Shown: one piece after another, positions 10,629-19,675 of the stretch
Layout: the number at the start of each line of letters is the position of its first letter
Position numbering within the stretch: the first letter of the stretch is position 1
Assembly (NCBI RefSeq): GCF_039537585.1
Contig: NZ_BAABAU010000005.1
Location: 86,929 to 150,928, forward strand
DNA from: Frondihabitans peucedani
GTDB lineage: Bacteria; Actinomycetota; Actinomycetes; Actinomycetales; Microbacteriaceae
Reading direction: 5' to 3'
DNA: 64,000 bases
Made by a program: the position numbers and the translations under genes
Notes under the pieces: generated by a model
Seen by the model: the letters and a program-made list of their open reading frames with translations, nothing else
Databases searched by the model: none
What the model was told of the DNA's origin: nothing

Positions 10629-11576
10629 CTACCTGCTCTCCACCCGCCCCACACCCGCCCCGCCCTCGCGGAACGCCTCCCGAGCCGCGGCCCAGCTCCC
10701 CTCGTCGACGCGCAGCGCCGTCCGCAGGTACGCGGTGCTCAGCCGCTGCAGGACGGCGACGCGCTCGGGGTCCTCGTCGGTCGTCTCCGAGACCTCGTAG
10801 CCGACGATGCCGCCGAGGGAGAGCTCGGCTCCGGCGAGGGTGACGAGGTCGGTGGCGCCGGGGCTCTGCCTGTACGCATCGGTGAACCAGTCCGGCCCGC
10901 GGCTCGACATCCTGGACTGGTCGTGGTCCCCGGCGACGACCAGGGTCGGCGTCGTGAGCTCCTGGAACGAGGGCCGCATGAACGGGAAGTTCTCGCGGGC
11001 GAACGGGGCCAGATCGTCCCCGGCGAGGCCGGTCGCGGCGAAGAGGAGACCCGCGCCGACGCGGTCGTCCGACAGGTCGTCGCCGACGAGGCGGCCCTCG
11101 TCGTCGACGATGCGGGCACCGAGCAGAGCCTGCGCGGTCTGGCCACCCCAGGAGTGGCCGGCCGCGGCGACGCGGCTCCGGTCGATCCGGCCGGCGAGGC
11201 CGGGCACCGACTCCTCGACCGTGTCGAGCTGGTCCAGGATGCGACGCAGGTCGGTGATCCGCTCCGTCCAGATCGTCGGGAACACGGGGTGATCGAACCC
11301 GAACCCGTTCCGACGGGAGTCGAGATGGGTCGGCTGCACCACGACGAAGCCCCGCGAGGCCCAGAAGGCGGCCAGCGGTGCGTAGCCGTCGAGGTTCCAC
11401 CCGTTGCCGTGGGAGAACAGGATCACGGGAAGGTCGACCCCGACGGACGGCGCGGAGATGCGCACCTCGAGCGGGACGGGCCGATCCTGCGCCTGGAGGA
11501 CGATCGGGGCGACCGAGACGACCGGGCTGCCGGGGCCGACGATGTCGTCGAGTCGGGAGATGAGGGAGGAGGGCAT
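10629..11576 (-). CDS. Alpha/beta hydrolase (dienelactone-hydrolase/lipase-like)
   Basis: 315 residues. Oxyanion region LPVILFSHGNGWN, nucleophile elbow GHSWGGQ with catalytic Ser, PTLVVAGDHDQ as the likely Asp/His-bearing strand, resembling platelet-activating-factor acetylhydrolase-type and chlorophyllase-like hydrolases. No signal peptide, so cytoplasmic. The ATG at 11576 has AAAGGA 5 nt upstream. Divergent from a TetR gene, with two operator-like palindromes between them, so the hydrolase is the probable target of that repressor. Substrate unknown. Confidence 0.82.
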   Translation of the reverse strand: MPSSLISRLDDIVGPGSPVVSVAPIVLQAQDRPVPLEVRISAPSVGVDLPVILFSHGNGWNLDGYAPLAAFWASRGFVVVQPTHLDSRRNGFGFDHPVFPTIWTERITDLRRILDQLDTVEESVPGLAGRIDRSRVAAAGHSWGGQTAQALLGARIVDDEGRLVGDDLSDDRVGAGLLFAATGLAGDDLAPFARENFPFMRPSFQELTTPTLVVAGDHDQSRMSSRGPDWFTDAYRQSPGATDLVTLAGAELSLGGIVGYEVSETTDEDPERVAVLQRLSTAYLRTALRVDEGSWAAAREAFREGGAGVGRVESR

Positions 11577-11620
11577 GCTGGTCCTTTCAGAACGACGCGC
11601 GCTCTGCGATGATGAGATAT

Positions 11621-11635
11621 CGGAGCGTCGCTCCG
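11621..11635. promoter_or_regulatory. Operator-like palindrome 1 (hydrolase/TetR intergenic)
   Basis: CGGAGCGTCGCTCCG is a perfect 7-1-7 palindrome. It shares the half-site CGGARCR with the second palindrome, whose centre is 23 nt away. Confidence 0.6.
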
Positions 11636-11642
11636 CAACGTT

Positions 11643-11659
11643 ACGGAACAGTGTTCCGT
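11643..11659. promoter_or_regulatory. Operator-like palindrome 2 (hydrolase/TetR intergenic)
   Basis: ACGGAACAGTGTTCCGT is a perfect 8-1-8 palindrome 24 nt upstream of the TetR GTG. It is well placed for autoregulation and for control of the divergent hydrolase. Confidence 0.65.
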
Positions 11660-11682
11660 TAAGCAAGAGAACGGAGGAGTCG

Positions 11683-12306
11683 GTGTCTGAAGAGCGCCCC
11701 GACTCAACGGCGAGGCCCGTCGGCCGACCGCGCCGCAGCCCGCAGGAGCTGCTCGACGCGGCGGCAGCCGTCTTCGTCGAGTCGGGGGTCGACGCGCCCG
11801 TCCGAGACATCGCGAGCCGCGCGGGTGTCGGCGTCGGCACGGTCTACCGCCACTTCCCGACGCGGTCGGCGCTCGTCGTCGCGGTCTACCGGCACCAGGT
11901 CGAGGCGCTCGCCGAGGCGGGCCCGCGGCTCCTCGTCGACAGCGGCACCGCCGAGTCGGCTCTCCGATCCTGGATCGCGGTCTTCGTCGACTTCCTGGTC
12001 ACGAAGCACGGTCTCGCCGACGCGCTCAACGGCGACGATGCAGGATCCGACTCCCTCCACACCTTCTTCGTCGACCGCCTGGTGCCCGTCTGCCAGACGC
12101 TCCTCGACGCCGCGCTCGCCGAGCAGGCACCTCGGTCGGGCGGCGCCGTCCCGGCCGGCACGGTCCTCGACGGCTACAGCCTCCTCAAGGGCGTCGGCAA
12201 CCTCTGCATCGGCGCAGCCGCCGACCCCCGCTACGACGGCGACCGGCTCGTGCAGGCGCTCGTGTCGGGTGCGCTCGCGACCCCGCCGGCACCGTCGAGC
12301 CGGTAG
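11683..12306 (+). CDS. TetR/AcrR family transcriptional regulator
   Basis: 207 residues. N-terminal helix-turn-helix domain: SPQELLDAAAAVFVESGVDA, VRDIASRAGVGVGTVYRHFP (turn and recognition helix), then a ligand-binding C-terminal domain. The GTG start at 11683 is preceded by GGAGGA 4-5 nt upstream. Two sister palindromes precede it and the divergent hydrolase is the likely target. A TetR gene next to glmU also occurs in M. tuberculosis (Rv1019, from memory), so it may be an old neighbour rather than a recent arrival. Confidence 0.88.
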   Translation: MSEERPDSTARPVGRPRRSPQELLDAAAAVFVESGVDAPVRDIASRAGVGVGTVYRHFPTRSALVVAVYRHQVEALAEAGPRLLVDSGTAESALRSWIAVFVDFLVTKHGLADALNGDDAGSDSLHTFFVDRLVPVCQTLLDAALAEQAPRSGGAVPAGTVLDGYSLLKGVGNLCIGAAADPRYDGDRLVQALVSGALATPPAPSSR

Positions 12307-12473
12307 GCCGGCGGCCCGTCTCCCGCCGCCGCCCCGACCTCCCGCGATCGCCGCCGACCTGGCGCTACGCTCGATGACTGCGGCGACCGTCCCGACGGAG
12401 CGCCGCCGGAAGGGCGGCCGGCCCGGCGACATGCCCGACGTGCCGCAGTCAGACCACCGCGAGGAGAACCACC

Positions 12474-13922
12474 GTGCCCGAACTTGCCGTCATCGTCCTC
12501 GCAGCGGGCCAGGGCACCAGGATGAAGTCGTCCACCCCGAAGGTCCTGCACCGGCTGGCGGGCCTCCCGCTGATCCACCACGTCCTCGAGTCGGCGCGGG
12601 CCCTCGATCCTGCCCACCTGCAGGTCGTCGTGCGGCACGAGCGCGACACCGTGACCGCGAGCGTCCTCGAGGTCGCACCGCAGGCGGTCATCGTCGACCA
12701 GGACGACCTGCCCGGCACCGGCCGTGCCGTCGAGCAGGCGGTGGACGCGCTGCCCGGCGACTTCGACGGTGACGTGGTCGTCGTCAGCGCCGACGTGCCG
12801 TTCGTCGATCACAACACGCTCCTGAGGCTCCTGGAGGAGCACCGGTCGGCTGGCGCCGAGGCGACCCTGCTGAGCGCCGTGGTCCCCGAGCCGAAGGGCT
12901 ACGGCCGGATCATCCGCCGCGCCGACGACTCCGTCGACCGCATCGTCGAGCAGAAGGACGCCACCCCCGACGAGCTCCTCGTAGCCGAGATCAACTCGGG
13001 CACCTACGTCTTCACCGTGGCCTCGCTCCGCAAGCACCTCCCGTTCGTCACCCCGGCCAACGCGCAGAACGAGAAGTACCTCACCGACGTGGTCGGCCTC
13101 GCCACGATCAACGGCGGCCGCGTCGCCGCCCTGCCGATCGACGAGGCCTGGCGGGTCGAGGGCATCAACGACCGGGTCCAGCTCGCCGCGGCCGCCCGCC
13201 GCATGAACGACAGGATCGTGCAGCACTGGCAGCTCGAGGGCGTCACCGTCGTCGATCCCCAGACCACCTGGATCGACCGCGACGTGAGCCTGGCGCGCGA
13301 CGTCGAGATCCTGCCCGGCACGCAGCTCAAGGGCGCGACCGTCATCGAGGAGGGCGCCGTCGTGGGGCCCGACACCACCCTCGTCGACACCGAGGTCGGC
13401 CGGAACGCCGTCGTCAAGCGCACCGACGCGACGCTCGCCGTGATCGGGGAGGGCGCGAGCGTCGGGCCGTTCGCCTACCTCCGCCCCGGCACGGATCTCG
13501 GCAAGGACGGCAAGATCGGCACCTACGTCGAGACGAAGAACGCGGTCATCGGCGAGGGCAGCAAGGTGCCGCACCTCAGCTACGTCGGCGACACCGAGGT
13601 CGGCGTCGGCTCGAACGTCGGAGCGGGCACCATCACGGCGAACTACGACGGCGTGAACAAGCACCGCACCGTCGTCGGCTCCCACGTCCGCACCGGGTCG
13701 CACAACGTGTTCGTCGCGCCCGTTAGGATTGGTGACGGAGCGTACACAGGTGCAGGAACAGTCGTCCGCAAAGACGTGCCGGCCGGATCCCTCGCCATCA
13801 ACGTCGCTCCGCAGCGCACGATGACCGGATGGGTCGAGGCCAAGCGTCCGGGCACCGAGGCAGCGCGGGCTGCGGCAGCCGCCCAGGCGTCTGAAGCGCA
13901 GAGCACCAGCAACGACGACTAG
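12474..13922 (+). CDS. glmU: Bifunctional UDP-N-acetylglucosamine pyrophosphorylase / glucosamine-1-phosphate N-acetyltransferase
   Basis: 482 residues, full length. The N-terminal uridyltransferase shows VIVLAAGQGTRMKSSTPKVL and DDLPGTGRAVEQA; the C-terminal left-handed beta helix shows hexapeptide repeats and the acetyl-CoA site HLSYVGDTEVGVGSNVGAG followed by TANYDGVNKHRT. It supplies UDP-GlcNAc for peptidoglycan and, here, mycothiol. GTG start with GAGGAGA upstream. Followed 54 nt later by prs, the usual actinobacterial order. Confidence 0.97.
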   Translation: MPELAVIVLAAGQGTRMKSSTPKVLHRLAGLPLIHHVLESARALDPAHLQVVVRHERDTVTASVLEVAPQAVIVDQDDLPGTGRAVEQAVDALPGDFDGDVVVVSADVPFVDHNTLLRLLEEHRSAGAEATLLSAVVPEPKGYGRIIRRADDSVDRIVEQKDATPDELLVAEINSGTYVFTVASLRKHLPFVTPANAQNEKYLTDVVGLATINGGRVAALPIDEAWRVEGINDRVQLAAAARRMNDRIVQHWQLEGVTVVDPQTTWIDRDVSLARDVEILPGTQLKGATVIEEGAVVGPDTTLVDTEVGRNAVVKRTDATLAVIGEGASVGPFAYLRPGTDLGKDGKIGTYVETKNAVIGEGSKVPHLSYVGDTEVGVGSNVGAGTITANYDGVNKHRTVVGSHVRTGSHNVFVAPVRIGDGAYTGAGTVVRKDVPAGSLAINVAPQRTMTGWVEAKRPGTEAARAAAAAQASEAQSTSNDD

Positions 13923-13976
13923 GCCGCACGTCTCTCGAGACGCGGGGCCAGGCCTCCGGGCCAGAGAGCGAGTGAC

Positions 13977-14954
13977 GTGTCGGGAATCAAGATCACCGGC
14001 GAGAACCGACTCGTGCTGGTGACAGGCCGGGCCCATCCCGCCCTCGCGAACGAGATCGCGCGAGAGCTGGGCACCGAGCTCACCCACACCGACGCCCGCA
14101 CCTTCGCGTCCAGCGAGATCTACGCGCGCTACGACGACAGCGTGCGCGGCTCCGACGCCTTCGTCATCCAGTCGCACACGCGGCCGATCAACGAGTGGCT
14201 CATGGAGCAGCTCATCATGGTCGACGCCCTCAAGCGCGCCTCGGCCAAGCGCATCACCGTCGTCGCCCCCTACTTCCCGTACGCCCGCCAAGACAAGAAG
14301 GGCCGCGGCCGCGAGCCGATCTCCGCCCGCCTCGTCGCCGACCTGTTCAAGGCCGCGGGCGCCCACCGCATCATGAGCGTCGACCTGCACGCCCCGCAGA
14401 TCCAGGGCTTCTTCGACGGCCCCGTCGACCACCTGTTCGCGATGCCGGTGCTGCTCAAGCACTTCCAGGAGAAGCTCGACCCGAAGACGCTCACCGTCGT
14501 GTCGCCCGACATGGGCCGCGTGAAGGTCGCCGACATCTGGAGCGAGAAGCTCGGCGCACCGCTCGCGATCATCCACAAGCGCCGCGACCCGCGCGTCATG
14601 AACGAGGTCTCCGTGCACGAGATCGTCGGCCAGGTCGAGGGTCGCGTCTGCCTGCTGGTCGACGACCTGATCGACACGGGCCGCACCATCGTCAAGGCCG
14701 CCGAGGCGCTCAAGAAGGCGGGCGCTCTCGGAGTCGTCGTCGCGGCGACGCACGCGGTGTTCTCCGATCCTGCGCCCGAGATCCTGTCGAACGAGTTCAT
14801 CGACTCGGTGGTCGTCACCGACACGCTCCCGCTCACCGACCACCAGCGCTTCGAGAGCCTGACCGTGCTGCCGATCGCTCCGCTGATCGCGCGCGCGATC
14901 CACGAGGTGTTCGACAACGGGTCGGTCACGAGCATGTTCGACGGCGCCGCCTGA
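13977..14954 (+). CDS. prs: Ribose-phosphate pyrophosphokinase
   Basis: 325 residues. Makes PRPP from ribose-5-phosphate and ATP for nucleotide, His and Trp synthesis. Seen: FVIQSHTRPINEWLMEQLIM, the ATP-loop PYFPYARQDKKGRGREPIS, the metal-binding VDLHAPQIQGFFDGPVDHL, and the PRPP-binding VCLLVDDLIDTGRTI. The GTG start follows GAGAGCGAG. A CGTCTC/GAGACG inverted repeat lies in the glmU-prs gap (about 13929-13942), a possible processing or attenuation site. The next gene starts 4 nt after the stop. Confidence 0.97.
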   Translation: MSGIKITGENRLVLVTGRAHPALANEIARELGTELTHTDARTFASSEIYARYDDSVRGSDAFVIQSHTRPINEWLMEQLIMVDALKRASAKRITVVAPYFPYARQDKKGRGREPISARLVADLFKAAGAHRIMSVDLHAPQIQGFFDGPVDHLFAMPVLLKHFQEKLDPKTLTVVSPDMGRVKVADIWSEKLGAPLAIIHKRRDPRVMNEVSVHEIVGQVEGRVCLLVDDLIDTGRTIVKAAEALKKAGALGVVVAATHAVFSDPAPEILSNEFIDSVVVTDTLPLTDHQRFESLTVLPIAPLIARAIHEVFDNGSVTSMFDGAA

Positions 14955-14958
14955 CCCC

Positions 14959-16344
14959 GTGAAGCGTCTCGTCTTCGAGAACGCCTTCATCGCGACCGTA
15001 GACGAAGCAGGCACCGAGCACGACTCCGGTCACCTCGTCGTCGACGGGTCGCGCATCGTCGCGGTCGGCGCGGGTCCGGCGCCCGACCGGCTGACAGGCG
15101 GGGCCGAGGCCGCAGGATCCCGCCCCGACTCCGTCGAGTTGATCGACGCCCGCGGCCACCTGCTCACCCCGGGGCTCGTCAACACGCACCACCACCTCTA
15201 CCAGTGGCTGACGCGCGGGATCGCCCAGGACGCGATCCTGTTCGACTGGCTCACCGCCCTGTACCCGACCTGGTCGAGGATCACCGAGCCGCTCGTCGAG
15301 GCCGGCGCCGCGGCGGCCCTCGCCGTGCTCGCCCGCTCCGGCTGCAGCCTGGTCGCCGACCACCACTACGTGTTCCCCGAGGGTTCGGGCGACCTCCTCG
15401 GCGGGATCGTCCGCGCGGCCGACACGGTCGGCGTCCGGCTCCACGCCACGCGCGGATCGATGGACCTCGGCGCCTCGCAGGGCGGCCTCCCGCCCGACTT
15501 CGCGGTCGAGACGACGGCAGCGGCGCTCGAGGCGTCGGGGGAGGCCGTGGCGAGGTTCCACGATCCTGCGCGCGATGCCCGCGTGCAGATCGCGCTGGCC
15601 CCGTGCTCGCCGTTCTCGGTGACGTCCGACCTGCTCCGCGAGTCGGCGGTGCTCGGCCGCCAGCTGGGCGTCCGCCTGCACACGCACGGCTCCGAGACCG
15701 TCGAAGAGGACGCCTTCTGCCGCGAGCGCTTCGGCCGGACGCCGACGGACTACCTCGACGACCTCGGTTGGCTGGGCGATGACGTCTGGATGGCTCACAG
15801 CGTGCACCTCGACGCTCCCGCCATCGCGCGGTTCGCCGCCACCGGCACGGGCACGGCGCACTGCCCGTCGTCGAACGCGCGGCTCGCGGCGGGCATCGCG
15901 CCGATCGCTGCCCTCCTCGCGGCGGGGGCACCGGTGGGCCTCGGCGTCGACGGGGCGGCCTCCAACGAGTCCGGGCAGCTCGGCACGGAGATCCGGCAGG
16001 CGGTCCTGATGAACCGGCTCCGCTCGGGAGCGGACGGCTTCTCGGTGCGAGACGGGCTCAGGATCGCGACGCTCGGCGGGGCGCGCGTGCTCGGCCGCGA
16101 CCGCGACCTCGGGTCGCTCGAGGTCGGGAAGCTGGCCGACCTGGCCCTCTGGCGCATCGACGGCGTGGAGTTCGCGGGGATCGCCGATCCTGTCGCGACC
16201 CTCGGTCTCGCGTCCCTGCCGCCGGTCGCCCGGCTCTACGTCGGCGGCGAGCTCGTGGTCGACGACGGCCGCCTGACCCGCACCGACGAGCAGCACCTCG
16301 CCGACGCTGCTGCCGGCGCCTCCCGACTCCTGCGCTCCCTCTGA
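14959..16344 (+). CDS. 8-oxoguanine deaminase (amidohydrolase superfamily)
   Basis: 461 residues. Hydrolyses oxidised guanine to urate; this function is inferred from family resemblance. Metal ligands appear in NTHHHLYQWLTRG (HxH motif, characteristic of this deaminase branch), LHTHGSE, MAHSVHLD and GVDGAASNES. An ATG-less start: GTG 4 nt after the prs stop, so it is probably co-transcribed with glmU-prs, linking purine repair or salvage to PRPP. It carries three near or exact GATCCTGC copies, including GCA GGA TCC at 15112. Ends into a long hairpin that separates it from convergent gnd. Confidence 0.83.
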   Translation: MKRLVFENAFIATVDEAGTEHDSGHLVVDGSRIVAVGAGPAPDRLTGGAEAAGSRPDSVELIDARGHLLTPGLVNTHHHLYQWLTRGIAQDAILFDWLTALYPTWSRITEPLVEAGAAAALAVLARSGCSLVADHHYVFPEGSGDLLGGIVRAADTVGVRLHATRGSMDLGASQGGLPPDFAVETTAAALEASGEAVARFHDPARDARVQIALAPCSPFSVTSDLLRESAVLGRQLGVRLHTHGSETVEEDAFCRERFGRTPTDYLDDLGWLGDDVWMAHSVHLDAPAIARFAATGTGTAHCPSSNARLAAGIAPIAALLAAGAPVGLGVDGAASNESGQLGTEIRQAVLMNRLRSGADGFSVRDGLRIATLGGARVLGRDRDLGSLEVGKLADLALWRIDGVEFAGIADPVATLGLASLPPVARLYVGGELVVDDGRLTRTDEQHLADAAAGASRLLRSL

Positions 16345-16349
16345 CTCGT

Positions 16350-16411
16350 CGCCGAAAGGCCAAAATCCGCCCTCTTCCGACGCGGGAGGGGCGGATTTCG
16401 GCCTTTCGGCG
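16350..16411. terminator. Long hairpin, bidirectional terminator and dispersed repeat copy 1
   Basis: Arms 16350-16374 and 16386-16411 pair almost perfectly (CGCCGAAAGGCC... with one bulge) around an 11-nt loop, between convergent genes. A near-identical hairpin occurs at 55162-55220. Confidence 0.75.
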
Positions 16412-16415
16412 GCGC

Positions 16416-17888
16416 TCAGTGCGTCGAGGGCTCCGTCTCGATCTCCGAGCGGTCGTCGCTCCACAAGGTGTGGAACACCTTGTCGCTGTCGATCCTCTTG
16501 TAGGTGTGCGCTCCGAAGAAGTCGCGCTGGCCCTGGATCAGCGACGCGGGCAGGCGCTCCGCGGCGAGGCTGTCGTAGTACGACAGCGCCGACGCGAATC
16601 CGGGCACCGGGATGCCCGAGAGCGAGGCCTTCGCGACGATGCGGCGCCAGGCGTCCTCCCCGTCGGCGATGGCCTTGGCGAAGTACTCGTCCTCCAGCAG
16701 CGTCGCGATCGACGCGTCGTTCTCGTACGCGTCGACGATCCTGTTCAGGAACTGCGCCCGGATGATGCAGCCGCCCCGCCAGATCTTGGCGACCGCGCCC
16801 TTGTCGATCGACCAGTCGTACTCCTTCGCCCCGGCGATGATGGCGTCGAAGCCCTGGGCGTAGGCGATGATCTTCGAGGCGTAGAGCGCCTTCTGCACGT
16901 CGTCCTCGAAGCCCTCGCCCGCCTCCTGCACGGTGGGACGGTTCTTCAGCGTCTTCTTGACCGCGGCGCGCTGGTCGGGCTTCGACGACACGGCGCGCGC
17001 GAACACCGCCTCGGCGATGCCTCCGACCGGGACGCCGAGCCCGACCGAGTTCTGCACGGTCCAGACGCCGGTGCCCTTGGAGCCGGCCTCGTCGACGATG
17101 ACGTCGACCAGGGGCTTGCCGGTCTTGGCGTCTTTCTGCTTGAGCACCTCGGCGGTGATCTCGATCAGGTACGACTCGAGCTCGCCCTTGTTCCACTCGC
17201 CGAAGACCTCGGCGATGGCGTCGGGGTCGTGGCCGCCGATGTGGCGGAGCAGGTCGTACGACTCGGCGATGAGCTGCATGTCGGCGTACTCGATGCCGTT
17301 GTGGATCATCTTGACGAAGTGACCTGCGCCGTCGGTGCCGATGTGGGTCACGCACGGCTCGCCCTCCGCGACGGCGGCGATCGAGCGCAGGATCGGGCCC
17401 AGCGTCTCCCAGGCCTCCGCGCTCCCGCCCGGCATGATCGACGGCCCCTTGAGCGCGCCCTCCTCGCCGCCGGAGATGCCGGTGCCGACGAAGTTGAGGT
17501 TCCGCTCGCGGAGCTCGTGCTCGCGCCGGATCGTGTCGTGGAAGTTGGCGTTGCCGCCGTCGACGATGATGTCGCCCTCCTCGAACAGGTCGGCGAGCTG
17601 TCCGATGACCGCGTCGGTGCCCTTCCCGGCCTGCACCATGATGATCGCGGTGCGGGGCTTCGACAGCGACGCGACGAAGTCCTCGATCGACTTCGACGCG
17701 ATGAAGCCGGCGTCGCCGTGCTCCTTCATCAGCACGTCGGTGCGCTCGGGGGAGCGGTTGTAGACGGCGACGGTGTTGCCCTCGCGGCTGGCGAGGTTGC
17801 GGGCGAGGTTCGAGCCCATGACGGCCAGCCCCACCACGCCGATGTTCGCCTTGCCGGATGTCTCGGTTGATTCCGCGTGATCGGCCAC
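16416..17888 (-). CDS. gnd: 6-phosphogluconate dehydrogenase, decarboxylating (NADP)
   Basis: 490 residues, the long dimeric type. Oxidative pentose phosphate pathway: 6-phosphogluconate to ribulose-5-phosphate. Seen: NADP loop VVGLAVMGSNLARNLA, VDGGNANFHDTIRRE, substrate-site GISGGEEGALKGPSIMPGG, catalytic Lys in GHFVKMIHNGIEYADMQ, and the C-terminal tail AQRDFFGAHTYKR-like segment. The start is the GTG at 17888, four bases after a consensus AAGGAGG; an upstream in-frame ATG (17924) lacks a ribosome site. Divergent from rplY. Confidence 0.96.
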   Translation of the reverse strand: MADHAESTETSGKANIGVVGLAVMGSNLARNLASREGNTVAVYNRSPERTDVLMKEHGDAGFIASKSIEDFVASLSKPRTAIIMVQAGKGTDAVIGQLADLFEEGDIIVDGGNANFHDTIRREHELRERNLNFVGTGISGGEEGALKGPSIMPGGSAEAWETLGPILRSIAAVAEGEPCVTHIGTDGAGHFVKMIHNGIEYADMQLIAESYDLLRHIGGHDPDAIAEVFGEWNKGELESYLIEITAEVLKQKDAKTGKPLVDVIVDEAGSKGTGVWTVQNSVGLGVPVGGIAEAVFARAVSSKPDQRAAVKKTLKNRPTVQEAGEGFEDDVQKALYASKIIAYAQGFDAIIAGAKEYDWSIDKGAVAKIWRGGCIIRAQFLNRIVDAYENDASIATLLEDEYFAKAIADGEDAWRRIVAKASLSGIPVPGFASALSYYDSLAAERLPASLIQGQRDFFGAHTYKRIDSDKVFHTLWSDDRSEIETEPSTH

Positions 17889-18155
17889 GCTGCCTCCTTC
17901 GATCGGTATCGCCAATCTAGCCACGGTTGCCTCGCCGCAGCCAGGACTGCTGAGACCGGGTTCGACGGGGGCACCCTCGTGCCGTAGACTCGGCGACTGA
18001 ACTTCGGCGAGGGATGCACCAGCATCCGTTATCGACGCGGTGGGCGGACTCCAGGGCTCCGCGTCTCTCCTCGAGAGATGCTTCCCGGTCTTTCCTCACG
18101 CTGACAATGCGTTCGAGTTGAACCCCAGAACACCCCAGTCCCCAAGGAGAACACC

Positions 18156-18776
18156 ATGTCTGACGACAACAAGCTGTCCGTCGAGCTGCGCACCAAGTTC
18201 GGCAAGGGCGCCGCGCGCAAGATCCGCGCCGCCTCGAAGATCCCCGCCGTCCTCTACGGTCACGGCACCGACCCGGTCCACGTCACGCTGCCCGGCCACG
18301 AGACGATGCTCATCACCCGTCGGTCGAACTCGATCCTCGAGCTCGACATCGAGGGCACGCACCAGCTCGCCCTGGTCAAGGACATCCAGCGCGACCCGGT
18401 GCGTCAGATCATCGAGCACATCGACCTCGTGATCGTCCGCGCCGGCGAGCGCGTCGAGGTCGAGGTCCCCGTCCACATCGAGGGCGAGTCCTACCCCGGC
18501 ACCATCCACGTCGTCGAGACCAACACGCTGCTGCTCGAGGTGCTCGCGACGAACATCCCGCAGAACGTCGTCGTGTCGATCGAGGGCCTCGAGGACGGCG
18601 CGCAGATCCAGGCGCAGGAGATCACGCTGCCCGAGGGCGCCAAGCTGATCACCGACCCCGAGATCCTCGTGGTCAACGTCAGCCTGCCCCGTGCCGAGGT
18701 CGCCGAGGGCGACGAGGCCACCGAGGGCGAGTCGTCCGACGACTCGGCCGACGCCGACTCCGGCTCGGGCGAATAG
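18156..18776 (+). CDS. rplY: 50S ribosomal protein L25 / general stress protein Ctc
   Basis: 206 residues, the long (TL5/CTC) form that binds 5S rRNA. The L25 domain spans about 1-95 (KFGKGAARKIRAASKIPAVLYG, RSNSILELDIEG), followed by a beta CTC domain (VEVPVHIEGES...TLLLEVLATNIP) and an acidic Glu/Asp/Ser tail. The ATG has AAGGAGA 5-6 nt upstream. Paired with pth as in other actinobacteria. Confidence 0.96.
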   Translation: MSDDNKLSVELRTKFGKGAARKIRAASKIPAVLYGHGTDPVHVTLPGHETMLITRRSNSILELDIEGTHQLALVKDIQRDPVRQIIEHIDLVIVRAGERVEVEVPVHIEGESYPGTIHVVETNTLLLEVLATNIPQNVVVSIEGLEDGAQIQAQEITLPEGAKLITDPEILVVNVSLPRAEVAEGDEATEGESSDDSADADSGSGE

Positions 18777-18821
18777 TCGCTTCTCTCACACCCCCGACAC
18801 GAAGGCTGACGTTCGCCGAGC

Positions 18822-19409
18822 ATGGCTGAAGACGACAGATGGCTCGTGGTCGGGCTCGGGAATCCCGGGCCCGGCTACGCGTCCACCCGGCACAACGTCG
18901 GGCAGATGGTCCTCGCCCTGCTCGGCGACCGCATGCGGTCGGGCTTCAAGAACCACAAGACGCAGGCGACGGTCGCCGAGGGGCGGAGCTTCCCCGGCGG
19001 TCCTCGCCTCGTGCTGGCGAAGCCGCTGACGTTCATGAACGTCAGCGGCCCGCCGGTCGCGGCCCTCCTGCGCTACTACGACCTCGACGTGTCGCGGCTC
19101 ATCGTCGTGCACGACGAGCTCGACATCCCGTTCGACACCCTGAAGCTGAAGCAGGGCGGCGGCCACGGCGGCCACAACGGCCTGCGCGACATCATCGCGG
19201 CCTGCGGCTCGAACGACTTCACCCGGGTGCGGGTCGGCATCGGCCGTCCCCCCGGGCGCCTCTCGGCGGCCGACTTCGTCCTTCAAGATTTCTCGGCGAC
19301 GGAGCGCAAGACGCTCCCCAACCTCCTCGACGAGGCTGCCGACGCCGTCGAGCTGATCGCCGCCTCCGGCATCACCGCAGCCCAGCTGAAGTTCCACACC
19401 GCCGACTGA
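18822..19409 (+). CDS. pth: Peptidyl-tRNA hydrolase
   Basis: 195 residues. Releases peptide from stalled peptidyl-tRNA. Seen: LVVGLGNPGPGYASTRHNVG (catalytic His in RHN), KPLTFMNVSG, VVHDELDIPFDTLKLKQGGGHGGHNGLRDI (catalytic Asp and GGHNG), and RVRVGIGRP. Starts 45 nt after rplY. A short strong hairpin follows, closing the rplY-pth transcript before the SipW-type locus. Confidence 0.97.
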   Translation: MAEDDRWLVVGLGNPGPGYASTRHNVGQMVLALLGDRMRSGFKNHKTQATVAEGRSFPGGPRLVLAKPLTFMNVSGPPVAALLRYYDLDVSRLIVVHDELDIPFDTLKLKQGGGHGGHNGLRDIIAACGSNDFTRVRVGIGRPPGRLSAADFVLQDFSATERKTLPNLLDEAADAVELIAASGITAAQLKFHTAD

Positions 19410-19418
19410 TCCCCTGAG

Positions 19419-19437
19419 GGGGACACCGGGTGTCCCC
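19419..19437 (+). terminator. Hairpin after pth
   Basis: GGGGACAC/GTGTCCCC, 8-bp stem with a CGG loop, 9 nt after the pth stop. There is no U-tract, so efficiency is uncertain. Confidence 0.5.
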
Positions 19438-19675
19438 GCACTGGGTGTGTCCGCCTTCTGGGGGACGATCTATCGTCGAACCCACGACGGGCCCCGCGGA
19501 GGGATCCTCAGACCTGCATCGCGAGACCACTCGCGCCGGCGGCCTGTCGAGCGGGGGTCCCGAGCCCTCGCGCATCGCGGGGGATCCCAGGACTCCGCGA
19601 CGAGTGGCCCCGGCGCCGTCCCGACGGCGCGACTCGTCGCGCTCGCGCACGGATGCGCAGAAACGGACAGGCACC
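19438..19675. other. Upstream region of the SipW-type export locus
   Basis: 238 bases without a convincing gene. It holds a 6-2-6 palindrome GACGATCTATCGTC (19464-19477), a candidate operator or promoter element, and several short GC-rich inverted segments further down. No clear -35/-10 pair was found. The ribosome site before 19676 is poor (AAACGGACAGG). Confidence 0.35.

Noticed and set aside
10582..10680. C-rich tract resembling a regulatory G-quadruplex
   Set aside because: Most of it is the coding 3' end of the hydrolase and reflects ordinary codon use; only the part before 10629 is intergenic.
17889..17924. Upstream ATG for gnd (12 extra residues)
   Set aside because: The GTG at 17888 has a perfect AAGGAGG and matches the conserved N-terminus; the ATG has none.
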